The notes under the pieces: generated by a model | The model's database searches: none | What the model was told of the DNA's origin: nothing | What the model saw: only the letters and a program-made list of their open reading frames with translations | Assembly (NCBI RefSeq): GCF_018320785.1 | Contig: NC_054866.1 | Span: forward strand, 8,524,487-8,588,486 | Origin: Cheilinus undulatus | Lineage: Eukaryota > Chordata > Actinopteri > Labriformes > Labridae | Length of the DNA: 64,000 bases | Direction of reading: 5' to 3' | Program-made: the position numbers and the translations under genes | Shown: piece after piece, positions 1 to 12,300 of the stretch | Layout: every line of letters starts with the position of its first letter | Numbering within the stretch: position 1 is the stretch's first letter

Positions 1-835
1 CAAATGAAACAAACAAGCCAACCAACCCTCCAGCCAGTCAGCTGGAGGGGAAACTCGCCAACCAGCCAGCCGACTACACAGCAAGCAAGCCAACCAGCCA
101 TGACGCCAGTCAGCAGCCACTCAACCCTTTAACCAATCAATAAAACAGCCAACTAACCTGCCAGCAGCCAGGACACTAACCAACAAACCAACTAACCATT
201 CAGCCAGTCAACCAACCTGCCAGCCAACCATCCACACAAACCAACACGCAGCCTGCCAACCAATCAACCATCCAACCAACACGCAGCCTGCCAACCAATC
301 AACCATCCAACCAACACGCAGCCTGCCAACCAATCAACCATCCAACCAACACGCAGCCTGCCAACCAATCAACCATCCAACCAACACGCAGCCTGCCAAC
401 CAATCAACCATCCAACCAACACGCAGCCTGCCAACTAATCAACCAGCCAGGAAACCAGCCAACTAACAACCCAGCCCTCCAGCCAGCAATGTAATCAGCC
501 AGCAAGTCAGACAGACAGTCAGCAAGAAAGCCAACAAGCCAGACAGATATCCAGGCAGCCAGCAGGCCAACCAACAAACCACCTATCCAACCAACCACCC
601 ATCCATCCAGCCAGCCAACCAGCCAACTAACCAAACAACCAGTCAGCCCACCAGCCAGAGAGCCAGCCAACCAACCATCCAGACTTGGCTGGCTGGTTGG
701 TTTTTTGGTTGGCTGGCTCGTTTGACTGCTGGTTTGTTGGTGGGTTGGTATGTTGGTTGGCTGTCTCGCTGGTTGGCTAGCTTCTATTCTGCTTTGTTGA
801 TTGGTGGGTGGGCTGGCTTGCTGGCCTGTTGTCTT
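1..835. repeat. CCAACC/GGTTGG minisatellite with strand switch
   Basis: Degenerate tandem repeat built from CCAACCAGCC-like words. Between about 245 and 455 it resolves into about six near-perfect 35-bp units, each containing ACGCAGCCTG. Up to about 680 the C-rich form is on the plus strand. From about 684 to 835 the sequence flips to GGTTGGCTGG, so the array is an imperfect inverted repeat. Open frames here are repeat artefacts. Confidence 0.93.
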
Positions 836-2150
836 GTTCTTTGGATGTATTTCCAAATATAAGAACTTCTTGTTCAAAGATTGATCCAATCTCATTATTG
901 ATGTTTTTCTCCTTTCTTATAGGGACAAAAACTCCAGAGATGTATCCAGATGTTCTCTTGACTAGATGAGAAGGATGTCCAACCATGGGGTGGAGAGCAG
1001 AGGCGACCTGAGATGACCAACCACAACCGATCTCACAGTGAAGGACTCTTTCTGCACCTTCAGCTCCAGAGTTTGTCCGCTTCACTTCCGTTTGATGTTG
1101 AATTCAATCAAATAAATCCCAAAGTCAGCCTGTGAAATGATCCTGTATTCTGTGAGATCATTCAGACTCACTGCTGCCATTTTAACATGATGCTTATTCA
1201 GTAATAAAACATCTAAAGTTTATATTAAATGTGAAGTATTACAAATGTAAAGTTTTAATCAACACACAGACAAAGAAACAAACAAAAAATCTATAGTAAT
1301 GACAAGACCAGAAACATCTGCAATACATTTCATCAGGCACATTTTTGTGGTTTGTGTTGTTTGAAAACAGGACATTTAGTTTTATAATAGTATCTATAGT
1401 GATAAACAGGACACTGGTGAATTTACACAACACATGGACAGTATATTTCTGGTTTTGTACCCATAATATGCTATCAGAATTAAAATATTTCTACAATAAA
1501 TATAATTTGAATGTGTAATTCTTCATTATGACCACTAGATGGCAGTGTATATTCATCACAATAGAGATACCAGTGCGAGCCAAAAGCACACTGCAGTGTT
1601 AGATCGGAATGAATAATAAAAAAATATATATATATCACAACTTGAAAGTTTTAATAGTCTGTCCTCTGGTGCATTGACTTGCCATTATGTTTCTTTAAAT
1701 GCTATAGCAGCACAACAGTTTTATTCATTTGTTCTTGGATTATCACTTTGTACGGTATCTGCTCATTTAAATAAACATATTTTTTAGCTTAAAGCATTTT
1801 TTAGATATTTTTAACAGATATACAGAATTAATGAGAATCATTTCAATGCTTTTACTGCTGTTCTGCTTATTTAAGAAGGAAACTACATCAGGAGTCTTCC
1901 TCCACAAGACAGGGGGAAGCTGCACTGGTGATGATCAAGTAAAATTTGTTTTAAAGATTAGAATCAAAAATAGAAATGCTTTATTGATTCTTGGGGGAAA
2001 CTTGTGTTCACATGTAGAGAAAGTAAAATAAAACAAAAACATGAAGACAGTAATTCCCTTGCTAACTTAAAATACACTGCTATAGACATTTTTGTTTCAG
2101 TTAATTCCACAATCACCTCCCCTGGTGGCTAAAGTATGAAAAAAATTAAT
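836..2150. other. Intergenic; part is the duplicated 3' flank of the MMP unit
   Basis: I recognise no gene. 836-1085 carries an unassigned minus-strand open frame with no recognisable domain. From about 1375 to 1620 the sequence matches 19205-19660, for example the shared words TATCTATAGTGATAAACAGG and ACCACTAGATG. This places the left edge of the tandem-duplicated MMP block near here. The rest is AT-rich with nothing identifiable. Confidence 0.5.
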
Positions 2151-2151
2151 T

Positions 2152-2230
2152 AATAAAAACAAACAAACAAACAAACAAAACAAACAAACAAACAAACAAA
2201 ACAAACAAACAACAAACAAAAAAAAAACAG
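2152..2230. repeat. (AAAC)n microsatellite
   Basis: Imperfect run of AAAC units (about 75 bp) ending in an A-rich tract. Confidence 0.9.
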
Positions 2231-2342
2231 CACAAGTGTCCTCTCTGATGCCCCAATGGTAGAAAAAGACAATAAAGTGCTCTTTTTTGTTCCCTTTAAG
2301 TGAAAAATATTTGACTATGTGCCCTTTCAGTGCCCTTTTAGT

Positions 2343-2412
2343 ACAGTGGTTCTCAACGTTGGGGCCGGGACCCCCTTCGGGGTCATGAGACATTGAGAGT
2401 TTGTCCCCAGAT
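2343..2412. repeat. hAT-like terminal fragment
   Basis: CAGTGGTTCTCAACGTTGGG followed by GGGACCCC and GGGGTCATGAG resembles one end of a hAT-type element. No partner end was found, so this looks like a solo fragment. Confidence 0.4.
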
Positions 2413-2584
2413 GCCTTAAAAAATATAAGAAAATTCAAACTACTCTATTGCCACTTCATACTAATTTTGTTAATTTCTGACTTATTTTCATAATTTTTTT
2501 GTCAATTTTTTGTCAATTTTGTCAATTTCAACACATTTTTAACACTTTAAACCTATTTTTGTCCATTTTAAACTCTTTCCACCA

Positions 2585-2720
2585 CTTTGTTACCTCCGCC
2601 AAGGAGGTTATGTGATCGGCAGGGTTTGTTAGTTTGTTTGTTTGTTTGTTAGCAACATAACTCAAAAGGTCATGGGTGGATTTTCATGACATTTTCAGGA
2701 AATGTCAGAAATGGGTATAT
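2585..2720. repeat. Dispersed repeat with CCTCCGCCAAGGAGG palindrome
   Basis: The palindromic start CCTCCGCCAAGGAGG is followed by a GTTTGTTTG run, then AACTCAAAAGGTCATGG and TTTTCAGGAAATGTC. The order matches a widespread dispersed repeat of fish and other aquatic animals. The family name is unknown to me. Confidence 0.5.
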
Positions 2721-2841
2721 TCACCTGCCTTGTTATTTATCATTTCAAAATAAAATTCTGACAAAAGCCACGAAATATTCATTAATATCTATTTTATCAT
2801 TTAACGTGAAGAGAATGACAAACGTTGCAGGGATTCAGGTC

Positions 2842-2851
2842 TTTATTTATT
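2842..2851 (-). terminator. Poly(A) signal of MMP gene A
   Basis: Two overlapping AATAAA hexamers on the minus strand, about 505 bases past the stop codon. The surrounding sequence (GGATTCAGGTCTTTATTTA on plus) is conserved at 20220-20238, the same place behind gene B. This supports real 3' ends with 3' UTRs of roughly 500-550 nt. Confidence 0.6.
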
Positions 2852-3354
2852 GAGTTTTTTCAAATGTGGTTAAAACTGAGTCAAACAAGCTCTACAATGC
2901 AAAGTTTAAAGTAATCAAAAGATGAGTGTGTTGCAACACAACAGCTCAAACATGATCAGAAAAACATAAGGATAACCTCTTTAATGTGCCTACTGAGTTT
3001 ATCATGCAGAATATTTTCATAAATGTTTTTAATGCAAATGAGTTAGAGAAATGTCTTGAAAGTTCTTGCATAAGCCCACTTTAAATGTAACTCTTGTATG
3101 TGATTACTCTAATTTAACATCATTATAGTAATACAATTTGCAGTTATCAGTAAAGCAAGTCTTAGATTAATTAAAGGAATTAATTTATATTGTATGAATG
3201 AGTATCATTCTCTGATGTTTGCAAACAACTCAGCAGCAGCACAGTGTCCCTGAGAATTGTTGGCAAATCAGTGAAACTTTATTTTGTGATGGTGTTCATG
3301 CTAAATGTAGTTCAATCACTGGTAAATTAGATGTGTTGATGAATTTCCACTTCC

Positions 3355-6300
3355 TTAAACACAGAGCCAGTTAGAGTTGAGCAGCACTCGCATCACTTTC
3401 CTGCAGGCCATGTTGTACTCACTCTGTCTGGGGCCGTTTGACAAAAACAGATTTCCTGTGTGAGAGAAAATAAAGTTTACATGAAATATTAAAATGAAGG
3501 TGAGATTGTAGTAAATACATCTTTGGCAACCTGGAGGTAGCATGAATAGTCAGAAAATAAACATCAATGTCTGATCAATCACACATTTAGCAGACATACA
3601 AGGACACTTAAGATAAAGATAAATACAAACATGCATACACTGCTGAGCAAAATTATTTGTCCTCTTTTGATTTGAACAACTGGTTGTGCCATCCTTGGTG
3701 GCAACAACTGCAAATAAGTGTTTGGCAATGAGTCTGTCACGTCACCGTGGAGGAATTTTGGCCCTCTCTTCTCTGCAGAATTCTTTTAATTCAGCCACTT
3801 TGCAAGGTTTTTGATTATGAATGGTTTGATTGAATATATGTCACAGCGTCTGTTTGATTAGGAAACTCCAAAGCCTTTTTTTTTTTTTTTTTTTTTTTTA
3901 AGCCATTCAGGGCCAGATCTACTAAGATCCCGATTTGTGTTTACTGAATTGCGTGTGCAATCTAGAATTTTGCGTTTTGGGTTGGACTGCGGTTTGTGGG
4001 TGATTTACTAAGAGTGAATGCGCAAATGACAAGAGGTGCAAATGTGTTGGAGACACACCCATTTAAATGAGGATTTTGCGTGTTTCATGGTTTGCAGCAT
4101 GAGAGCCAAACGCGCAAAATGAAATTTGACCTTACAGAATTAGAGGAGTTGATGGATGAAGCCAAACATTTAAATGAGCTACAGCAGAGAAGCCCTCGGG
4201 GAGTCGGGGAGAAGAAAATGAGTTTTCCCTGTAGGATTATGCTTCCTGGATTTGGGTGTTTTGGGTGTTTTTGATCTGTGGATTTATTGTGTTTTTTTTT
4301 TTTTTTCTGAGGAGACTGGTGGATTATAGACTTTTGCCTTTGCATTTACGGGAGTCATAGACATTTTAAAATAGACTTAAAAGACACTTAAAAGTGCTTG
4401 GATAAGGACGAGGTTGCTGTTTTCGTTAGATTTGGACTTTTAGTTTATAATGAAATTATAAAGACCAAGATAAAATCTTTAATTTTGTTGTGACCTTTTC
4501 ATTTAAGTTTACACACGGCGTGTGCGTATGTTCTTGGGAGGTGTTAATTTGACGGGAAGCACTTTAAACTCTTTACTCTCTCTTGAGAGATTTATTGATT
4601 ATATTTGTTCAGAATTGTTGTTTATTGCATTTTGATATACACTTTATTTTAAAAGTTCTTCTATTTTCCTTAAAAATCACCCCTTGTGTCTGTTTAACAC
4701 CAGCTTGAGAAAAGTTAAGAGTTAGAACTTCACACAGAACATCAGAAAAATGGGATTGGGACATCCCAGCTGTAATAGCTACCATACACTGGAATGACCC
4801 AGATGAAAAAAAAGTAAACTTGCAAGGAGTTTTGTTGTTGCAGGTATTGCGTGACTCCTTCTCATGGCTGGCTCCAAATCTGCCTTGAGTTCCTCCTTCA
4901 GCTCCAAAATGGCAAGGCTGGATAGGCGATATGTTTTAATGACTGTTTCCTCATTCATTCCAAAAATGTTCACACAAGGGTGAAAAATGTGTTCTCTGCG
5001 TCTTCTTTCATCGTTTCAGTGTGTCCTTCTTGCCACAATAATCGCAGCCATGTGTGTAGAAGAACATTCTTCTAAAGGCCATAATAACTATAATGTTATA
5101 TTAAAATGTTAATGTTGAAAAATTTGGGATGCACCTGTTTCAGCCATATTTAACGCCCATTGAAAATGAATGCATTTTAGTTCAATGCGAATACATTCAA
5201 GAACCACATACACAACATGTACTACTGAGTTAACATGTGTTTCATGGAGCGGAAGATATGACGACTAGTTGCCTATAAGTATTGGTCTTCCTGGCTACCA
5301 ACCTCCTTGCTGGTGCTTGGTTGGGACATTTTGATTGAGTTCTTTTGAGTCTCTGCCACAGACATCTTCGTACTAGGCTACATACTTCTGCTATTTCCTT
5401 GATGAAGTGTGACGTGATTTATGTCATGTGCGAAGGCACGATGAATTGCGTACAAACCAATGGGGTGTCGAAATGGGATTATGTTTATACTTCTCATCCA
5501 ACCACAATCAAATTCACTCTATCCAGATGGCATGATTTATCTGGATAGGTTTTTGTGGGGTTTTTTGTGTTTTTTGAAGGATGACAAGCTGGAATGAAAC
5601 CAAGCTGAAATGAAATAACGAGTAACGTCATTATGAGTAACGAGGCTATTTTTAAAATGTAAGGAGTAGAAAGTACAGATAATTGCTTGAAAATGTAAGG
5701 AGTAGAAGTAAAAATAATTACTCCAGTAAAGTATAGATACCCAAAACTTTTACTTAAGTAAGGTAACGAAGTATTTGTACTTCGTTAATTGACACCTCTG
5801 TCAGTGGTAGACTGTCAGTGGGGGTGGGTCAAAGAGTATCAATCATTCTACAACAGAAGCGCTTTATGGGGTTTTTGTGGTCTTTTGCTTATAAAAGAAA
5901 AACAACAAACAAGAAAGAATTATGGATGGATTATGTACTTTGGATCACAATTATGGATGTATCAAGAGGAGGATATCATGGGCTGGCTCTCTTTCAGGTA
6001 GAACTTAAGGTATGCATGTGATAATGCAAATAAAATGAAATAGAATGAACACAATAGTTCTCTGGAGGGAGAAAAAGTAGGGACTCTTCTTAATTATGAT
6101 GCAAAGATAAGGAGAAAATACTCTTCTGTTGGTGGGTGTCAGGATTTACATCATTGACGTCAGTCAGGGTGTCACACCAGATGATAATACAAGAAAATTT
6201 CTGTGGTGGTGCATGCACATACTTGGTCAGCAAATCCGCCAAGAAGAAGAAGAAGAAGAAGAAAAAAGTGACTGTTGCAACCACTCACATCATCTACTGT

Positions 6301-9300
6301 ACAATGTTTTTTTTAAAGGTTAGTCAAATAATTGACTTTAAATAGTGAAAAACCAGTATAAGCTGGTTTTTAAGATTTTGCATGCAAGTCATGCATGCAT
6401 TTACATCAGTTTAGAAAAAAAAAGTTTTTTAGAGACACAGGAGAAGTTAGAGCAGCTCTACTGGTACCCTATGCTCAAGCACAGCTGAATTCACCTCTCC
6501 CACAGCTTGTGCTAGAGCAGGGGTTCCCAAACTTTTCAGCCTGCGACCCCCAAAATAATGGTGACGAAGACCAGGGAACCCTACTGTAGATAGGTTGTGG
6601 CATAGTTGAACACAGCCATGCACATTCAAGAATCATCATGTGCTGGACTTCTTAAACATTGCTTTAATTTCAGCATAAATGTAAACAAACAACCATGTTT
6701 TTATACTTAATTGTGACCAATTTTATACATATATTTTCACAGAAATGTGCAATGTGCATTTAAAACAATTTAAAAATACTCTTTGCTTCTTGGAAGGCAT
6801 ATCACGACCCCCACTCAGTGTTTCACAACCCCCCAGGGGGTCCCAACTCCCACTTTGGGAACCACTGTGCTAGAGTACACACATATCTGGCTTAAGACGA
6901 CCTCTCAAGCTGACTCTGGCTTTGTTTGTGCTTACACTCTGCAAACGAGTCAGACTTTGGGCTCAAGTGTACACTGAGGTCTGGGTCCTGAATGTGAAAC
7001 CACCTTCAGACTGTTAAATTCTCCACCTTCATCCCAAATTTTGAATCAAGTGGCGCTAGTTGTACTAAAACTAGACTCTTCTTCTTTAACTCTGCCAAAG
7101 GAGCAACTCTGGACTCCAGTGAATGTCATATCTCACCGTGATTCTCAAAGGCAGCATCTACTTTGGAGCCTATGCCAGGAAAGTCTTTCTTAATGTCTCG
7201 TGGGAATCCAGGGTCCATTTGGTTACTTCCTTCATCATATCTGCAAGACAGAAAAATGCACTGTGAACAATGCTGTCAATGTGTGTAACAGCGCCAAATG
7301 GTATATTTGTGTTCTTTTTTTTTTTTTTTCAAGATCATGGTCATCGCCAACACTCACCTCCAATACTGGCTATCCACAAAAATGAATGTTTTCTTAGTTG
7401 TTGACTCATAAGTTGCTGCATCTACCTCCCTGACTGTAGGCGGGAGGCCAAGATTGGTAAGAGGCTTTGGAAAGCCCGGCATTACTGTCTCTGAATCAGC
7501 TTTTATTCCCCAGTACTGACCACCTTCAGAGAAAGAGTTGAGGGTTATTCCATTTATTTCAGAGCATCAAAGTAGTTCCTGAACTGACCCTACATTGGCC
7601 CTCTGACTGGACGAGGTCACCTCTCATCACAACCATAGCTGGACTACTTTCAAGACAAACTTGGACTAAGTCTTTTCAGTGCATCATGGTGAAACTAGGA
7701 CCTCATTGTAGTTATTTCCACATTATTAGTGAGTGTTGCATGAGAGTGCAAAAGAGGGGCGTGATTTTTTTTCTCTTTGCTTCCTCTTTACAGGTAGTTT
7801 GAGGACTTACAGTAATGAAGTAACCAGACTAATGTTTTACAGTACCCTGACACGCCAGATCAACTGTTTTTTATCTCCATTGCAGGAATACATTTCACAT
7901 TCATCTGTTAAACCTCCCATAGACATGATTGGGAAGGGCAGGACTTGAAAAAAATCTTTAGAGGCTGATTGGAGGTATGTTCTGTCTGTCACATTCATGA
8001 CAGGCCAATCAGAGCAACAAGACAAAATCAGGTTGTCCGCATGCACTTCTCCTGAGTTGACAGGCTACTCCTGCCAAACTTTGTTAATAGCAGAGCTTCT
8101 CGGCCAATAAAATTAATGCAAAGGCCGGTCATAAACATCTTTTCTGCCACGATAGGCTTTCAGTCTGGCCCTTTGTTATTGTTTTAAAAAAGAAATGTGG
8201 TCCAGTTCTGATGAAACCGCTGCTGTTCTACAGCTACATCCAAGCTAACAGCTACTGCTGCAGCAGCTATTGGATTCACCAGCAAACTTCACCCCTAACG
8301 ACAGAAAACCAATGCCTAAGCAGACTTGAAGAAGAGTGAAAACATTTTTTTTCTGTCATGAAGAGCTTTCAGTATGCTCTTTGCCCTTGATTTCATAAAG
8401 AGATGTTGACCGTTTTTAACAAACCTGCGCTGAGTTAATGGCCTCTATGTCTACAGACACAACAACGTTACCAAACATTTCTACTACAAGAAACAAAAAA
8501 AATGCTTGTTCAAAATTAAAGGACCATAATGCATCTAACTATGGTGTTAGATTGTTATTTAAGTCAAATCTTATTTCTTATAAGTAACTACTGCCATTTT
8601 TTCCACTTCCCTAATGCTTGACCAGCCCTCTTGCTAGAAGATTTCCCATAACATTCAGTTCGGAGTGTATCTATGGAAAATCTAAGTTTGAAGGACCATG
8701 TGTGCACTTCACCCTACACCTCCATTCCAACAAGAATCAGGACACTGTCCTCCTAAATGTAACCCCACAAAATGTAGGGGTAAATCTAAGTGGTAGGGAC
8801 AAGGAGTATATTGGGACTGAGTCTTTATCTAACTTAGTTGGAGTCATCAAGGAAGGCAGGACTTGAAAAATAATTTAACTGACTTAGTAAACATCAGAAC
8901 AATAGAGCATTACCTTCAAAAAGATACACCACATTCTTGTGAGGAACCTCATATGCGGCATCAACAGTGTTGATTTGTGACCATTTTGTGTTCACCCTGA
9001 TTATTTTGATGCCTTCAGAACCACTTCTCCAGCAGTACCTGGTCAGGATTATACATCGAAATTTAAGAAGATGCATGATGATATCATTTATTAAAATAAG
9101 AGATAATATTCAGAAAGTACCCATTTTTGAAGAAGAACAGGTCGTTGCCCATGGTGGTAGCTGCCTCAAATACAAGGGTGCGACTGCACTGCTCAAATCC
9201 TATCCAAGGGTCCTCTGTTGGCCCATCTGGCCCTGGTGAACGGCGGCCTGGGAGAAGGATTTTATGAAATCACAAAGTGAGTAAAATATGGTGGTCCGTC

Positions 9301-12300
9301 ATCAAATCTGAACACTGATTTATAATGATCGATTTATTAGGCTGTCAGATGATGAGGGCCTGTGTGAGATCAACTGATCTCATATGGCATGGTTGACTCT
9401 GTGGCCTGCCTGAACTAATGCTATATGCTAACTTTGTTGTAGTTGTTCTAATATCTAGCAGTAAAACTCACAATAGTTAGCAGAAAAACAACTTCAATAG
9501 AACTAAAGTTCTACTTGTTGAGTCATGTTTCGAGTTGAATTGACAGCTAAAATAATGTGCCAGTTTTCCATTGCAAGTCGGTCCAGAAAGTTTATACCGC
9601 TATCAGCCAATGCCAAATGAATTGGTAACAAAAAGGAAAAAATCGTATATCTAATTCAAATGTTCATTAATGTCCAGTCTGTTGCTTGGTTTAACTTTGT
9701 AGATCATCTTGACTGTGTCTACATGCCTGAGTTGCTGCCATGTGATTGGCTGATTGGACATTAAATATTCATATATATATAAAATAAATGCTTTAAGAGC
9801 ATAATTACATAGCTTTGGCTTGTGTAAATGTCTCACTTTTCAACCCATTGTTGAAATGAATCATTGTATAGTTGTTGTTGTTTTTTTTACCATAGAGGAC
9901 TTGAATCCCACGTTTATCGTCCTGTGGTAGACTGTATCCATCCGTGTCAACATAATCATAATAGGGGTACATAAGTGCACCTCTTTCCTTTGAGTGATCC
10001 AGGCCCAGGGCATGGCCAAACTCATGGGCGGCCACCAGCAGCAGATTTATACCTTGACACAGCAATAAGAGTGAAAACAGTCACATTTAAACTCAGCACA
10101 AAAAGACAGAAAAATCAATGTGTGTTTGGTAGATTATTTCACTTGCAACCAATCTCATACTGTTGGAAAGCCTGTTTATTTCCTTTTTACATGGTGCCAC
10201 ATTTGTAAGGAACATCAATTTGTAGGATGAGCAGCAGAGCTGGGTATGTGAGTTGGAAAATTTGCCAAATATTCTCTGCCACTGCCAAATAGCTTATTTT
10301 GCTATTGACTTTTGATTTAAACTTCTGGTACCTCCAGGGGCTGACAATCAGGTGCCAATCTGGCCTGTGAAACCTGTGAGCATTAGCACTGCTACAGCTG
10401 TCAGTAGGTGTCTGTGCCGAGAATCAGCATGTCACGTTTGATGATCTGGATAGGGCCCTTTGGCCCAGCAACTTCAAGCTGGTGTTCTGCAAAAGCTAAT
10501 TTCAGCATTATTTTGAGGGAGCCCTGGTATCTCCAAACTAAAGGCCATTTTTATTGTGATTAGGGATGTCAGAGACAGGCTGCCAAGTGGGCCAAGAGGA
10601 AGACACCCAAAGAAGACGTTTCCTCATCCTGTCAGCACTAAGGAACTTTTACAGATTTTGTCGTCCTTTTATCCCATCGTTTTCATCATCATTGTCCTTT
10701 TGTCAGTGTTTTCGTAGTCTATTCCATTGTCATTTTTTTTTTTTTTTTTTTTCATTGTCTTCGTTGTCGTTCTCTTTTGACATTTTTTTGGGTTACTATA
10801 ATTGTTTTGTTTTGGTCTACTGTTTTTTTGTTTTCTTTGCATTTTCTGTTGTTGTTTTCTCTGTCGTTTAACACGTCATTTTAATGTTTTTTGTTCATTG
10901 TCATTTGGTCATTGTTTTCGTTGTCATTTTCATTGTCTTTCTGTGTTTTTGTTGTGTTTTTTTGTCATTGTTTCGGTCATTATTGATATGGATTCTGCCT
11001 TTAGCTGTTGGATAATCATCAAAGTGTGGAGAGGACACAGAGAACGCTATGCTGATTGCTGCACTAATAAAGTAACATCTTTTGGTGGAGGCAATGTGAT
11101 GGTGTGGGGCGGCATCCCCCTTACTGGAAAAAACAAGTGTAGTCATCATTGCAGACAGATATTGAGATGAGATTCTGCAACCAGTGGCAGTCCCATATCT
11201 CGACAGTCTAAGACACAGTTCTATCCTCCAAGATGACATTTCTCACCCCCACAGAGCGGGGTTTATCAGAGACTACCTCCAGAATTTGGGAGTGGAGAGA
11301 GCGAGGAATGGCCAGCAGTCCTGACCTCAACACCACTGAACACTTGTGGGATCAGCTTGGGTGTGCTGTTCGTGCCAGAGTGACCAACACAACCACATTG
11401 GCTGAATTGCAACAAATGCTGGTTGAAGAATGGGATACCATCCCACAGCAGTGTCTGACCAGGCTGGTGACCAGCGTGAAGAGGAGTTGCCAGACTGTTG
11501 TGGCTGCGTTTGGTTCTTCCACACGCTACTGAGGCTCCTGTTTGTTAAATGAATAAATTAAATTGCCTATATGTCTCTTTTCTTTTGACTTCAATCGTCC
11601 AGTCCACCAAACAAGAGTCAATGGCAGTAGAAGCTGTTTGGCGTTGGCAGAGAGGATTTGGCAAATTTTCATGGGCACAACCCACATACTCAGCTCTGCT
11701 GCTCATCCCACAAATGCATGTTCCATACTCATGTCGCACCATGTAAAAAGGAAATAAACTAGGTTTACTTCACATTTAATACACCATTTTCAGTACCATG
11801 TTTTGTTAATATTCTTTTCCCCACAATCTAATCCATTTGTAGCTTGTATCAGTTCGTAGATAGAAATGCACAGATTATGCAAGTCTTTCAAAGTGGGGCA
11901 GACCAGGTTCTGCTGAAATGAAGAGCATACACTATTTACCTTGCTGGGTAACAGTCCAGGTTTCATCATCATCGAAGTGTGCAAACCCTCCTGGACCCCC
12001 TCGTGGAGGGATAGCATGAGCCAAGACTCTCCCTTTCCCATCAAAGGGCCAACTGTCCCCGTGGTCTGTGGCACAACATATTCAAGCAAAACATAATCTG
12101 ATTGCATGCAAAGAGGGAAAGGCCTTTGAGACTGTTTGAGATGAAATCAGTCCAAAGAAGGAAACAAGATTCACTGTAAATTCATGTTATCCTGATTATC
12201 TGAGAGTCAAAGTTAAGACTGTGTAAGAAAATCCTTTTAAAACCAGACTTACCTCCACCCTTGAAGAGAATTGTGATGTCTGCACTACCATTGTGGATTT

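Noticed and set aside
245-455. Regular 35-bp repeats that could look like a CRISPR array
   Set aside because: Units are directly adjacent with no unique spacers, and the window is clearly eukaryotic. This is a minisatellite.
404-895. 163-codon open frame on the minus strand
   Set aside because: Its length comes from the CCAACC/GGTTGG repeat. The protein is low complexity.
777-1085. Minus-strand open frame outside the repeat
   Set aside because: No recognisable domain, splice context or paralogous copy in unit B, so it is not called as a gene.
10566-11170. Two overlapping plus-strand frames rich in Phe, Cys and Ser
   Set aside because: Produced by the T-rich CATTGTC tract inside a dead Tc1 element.
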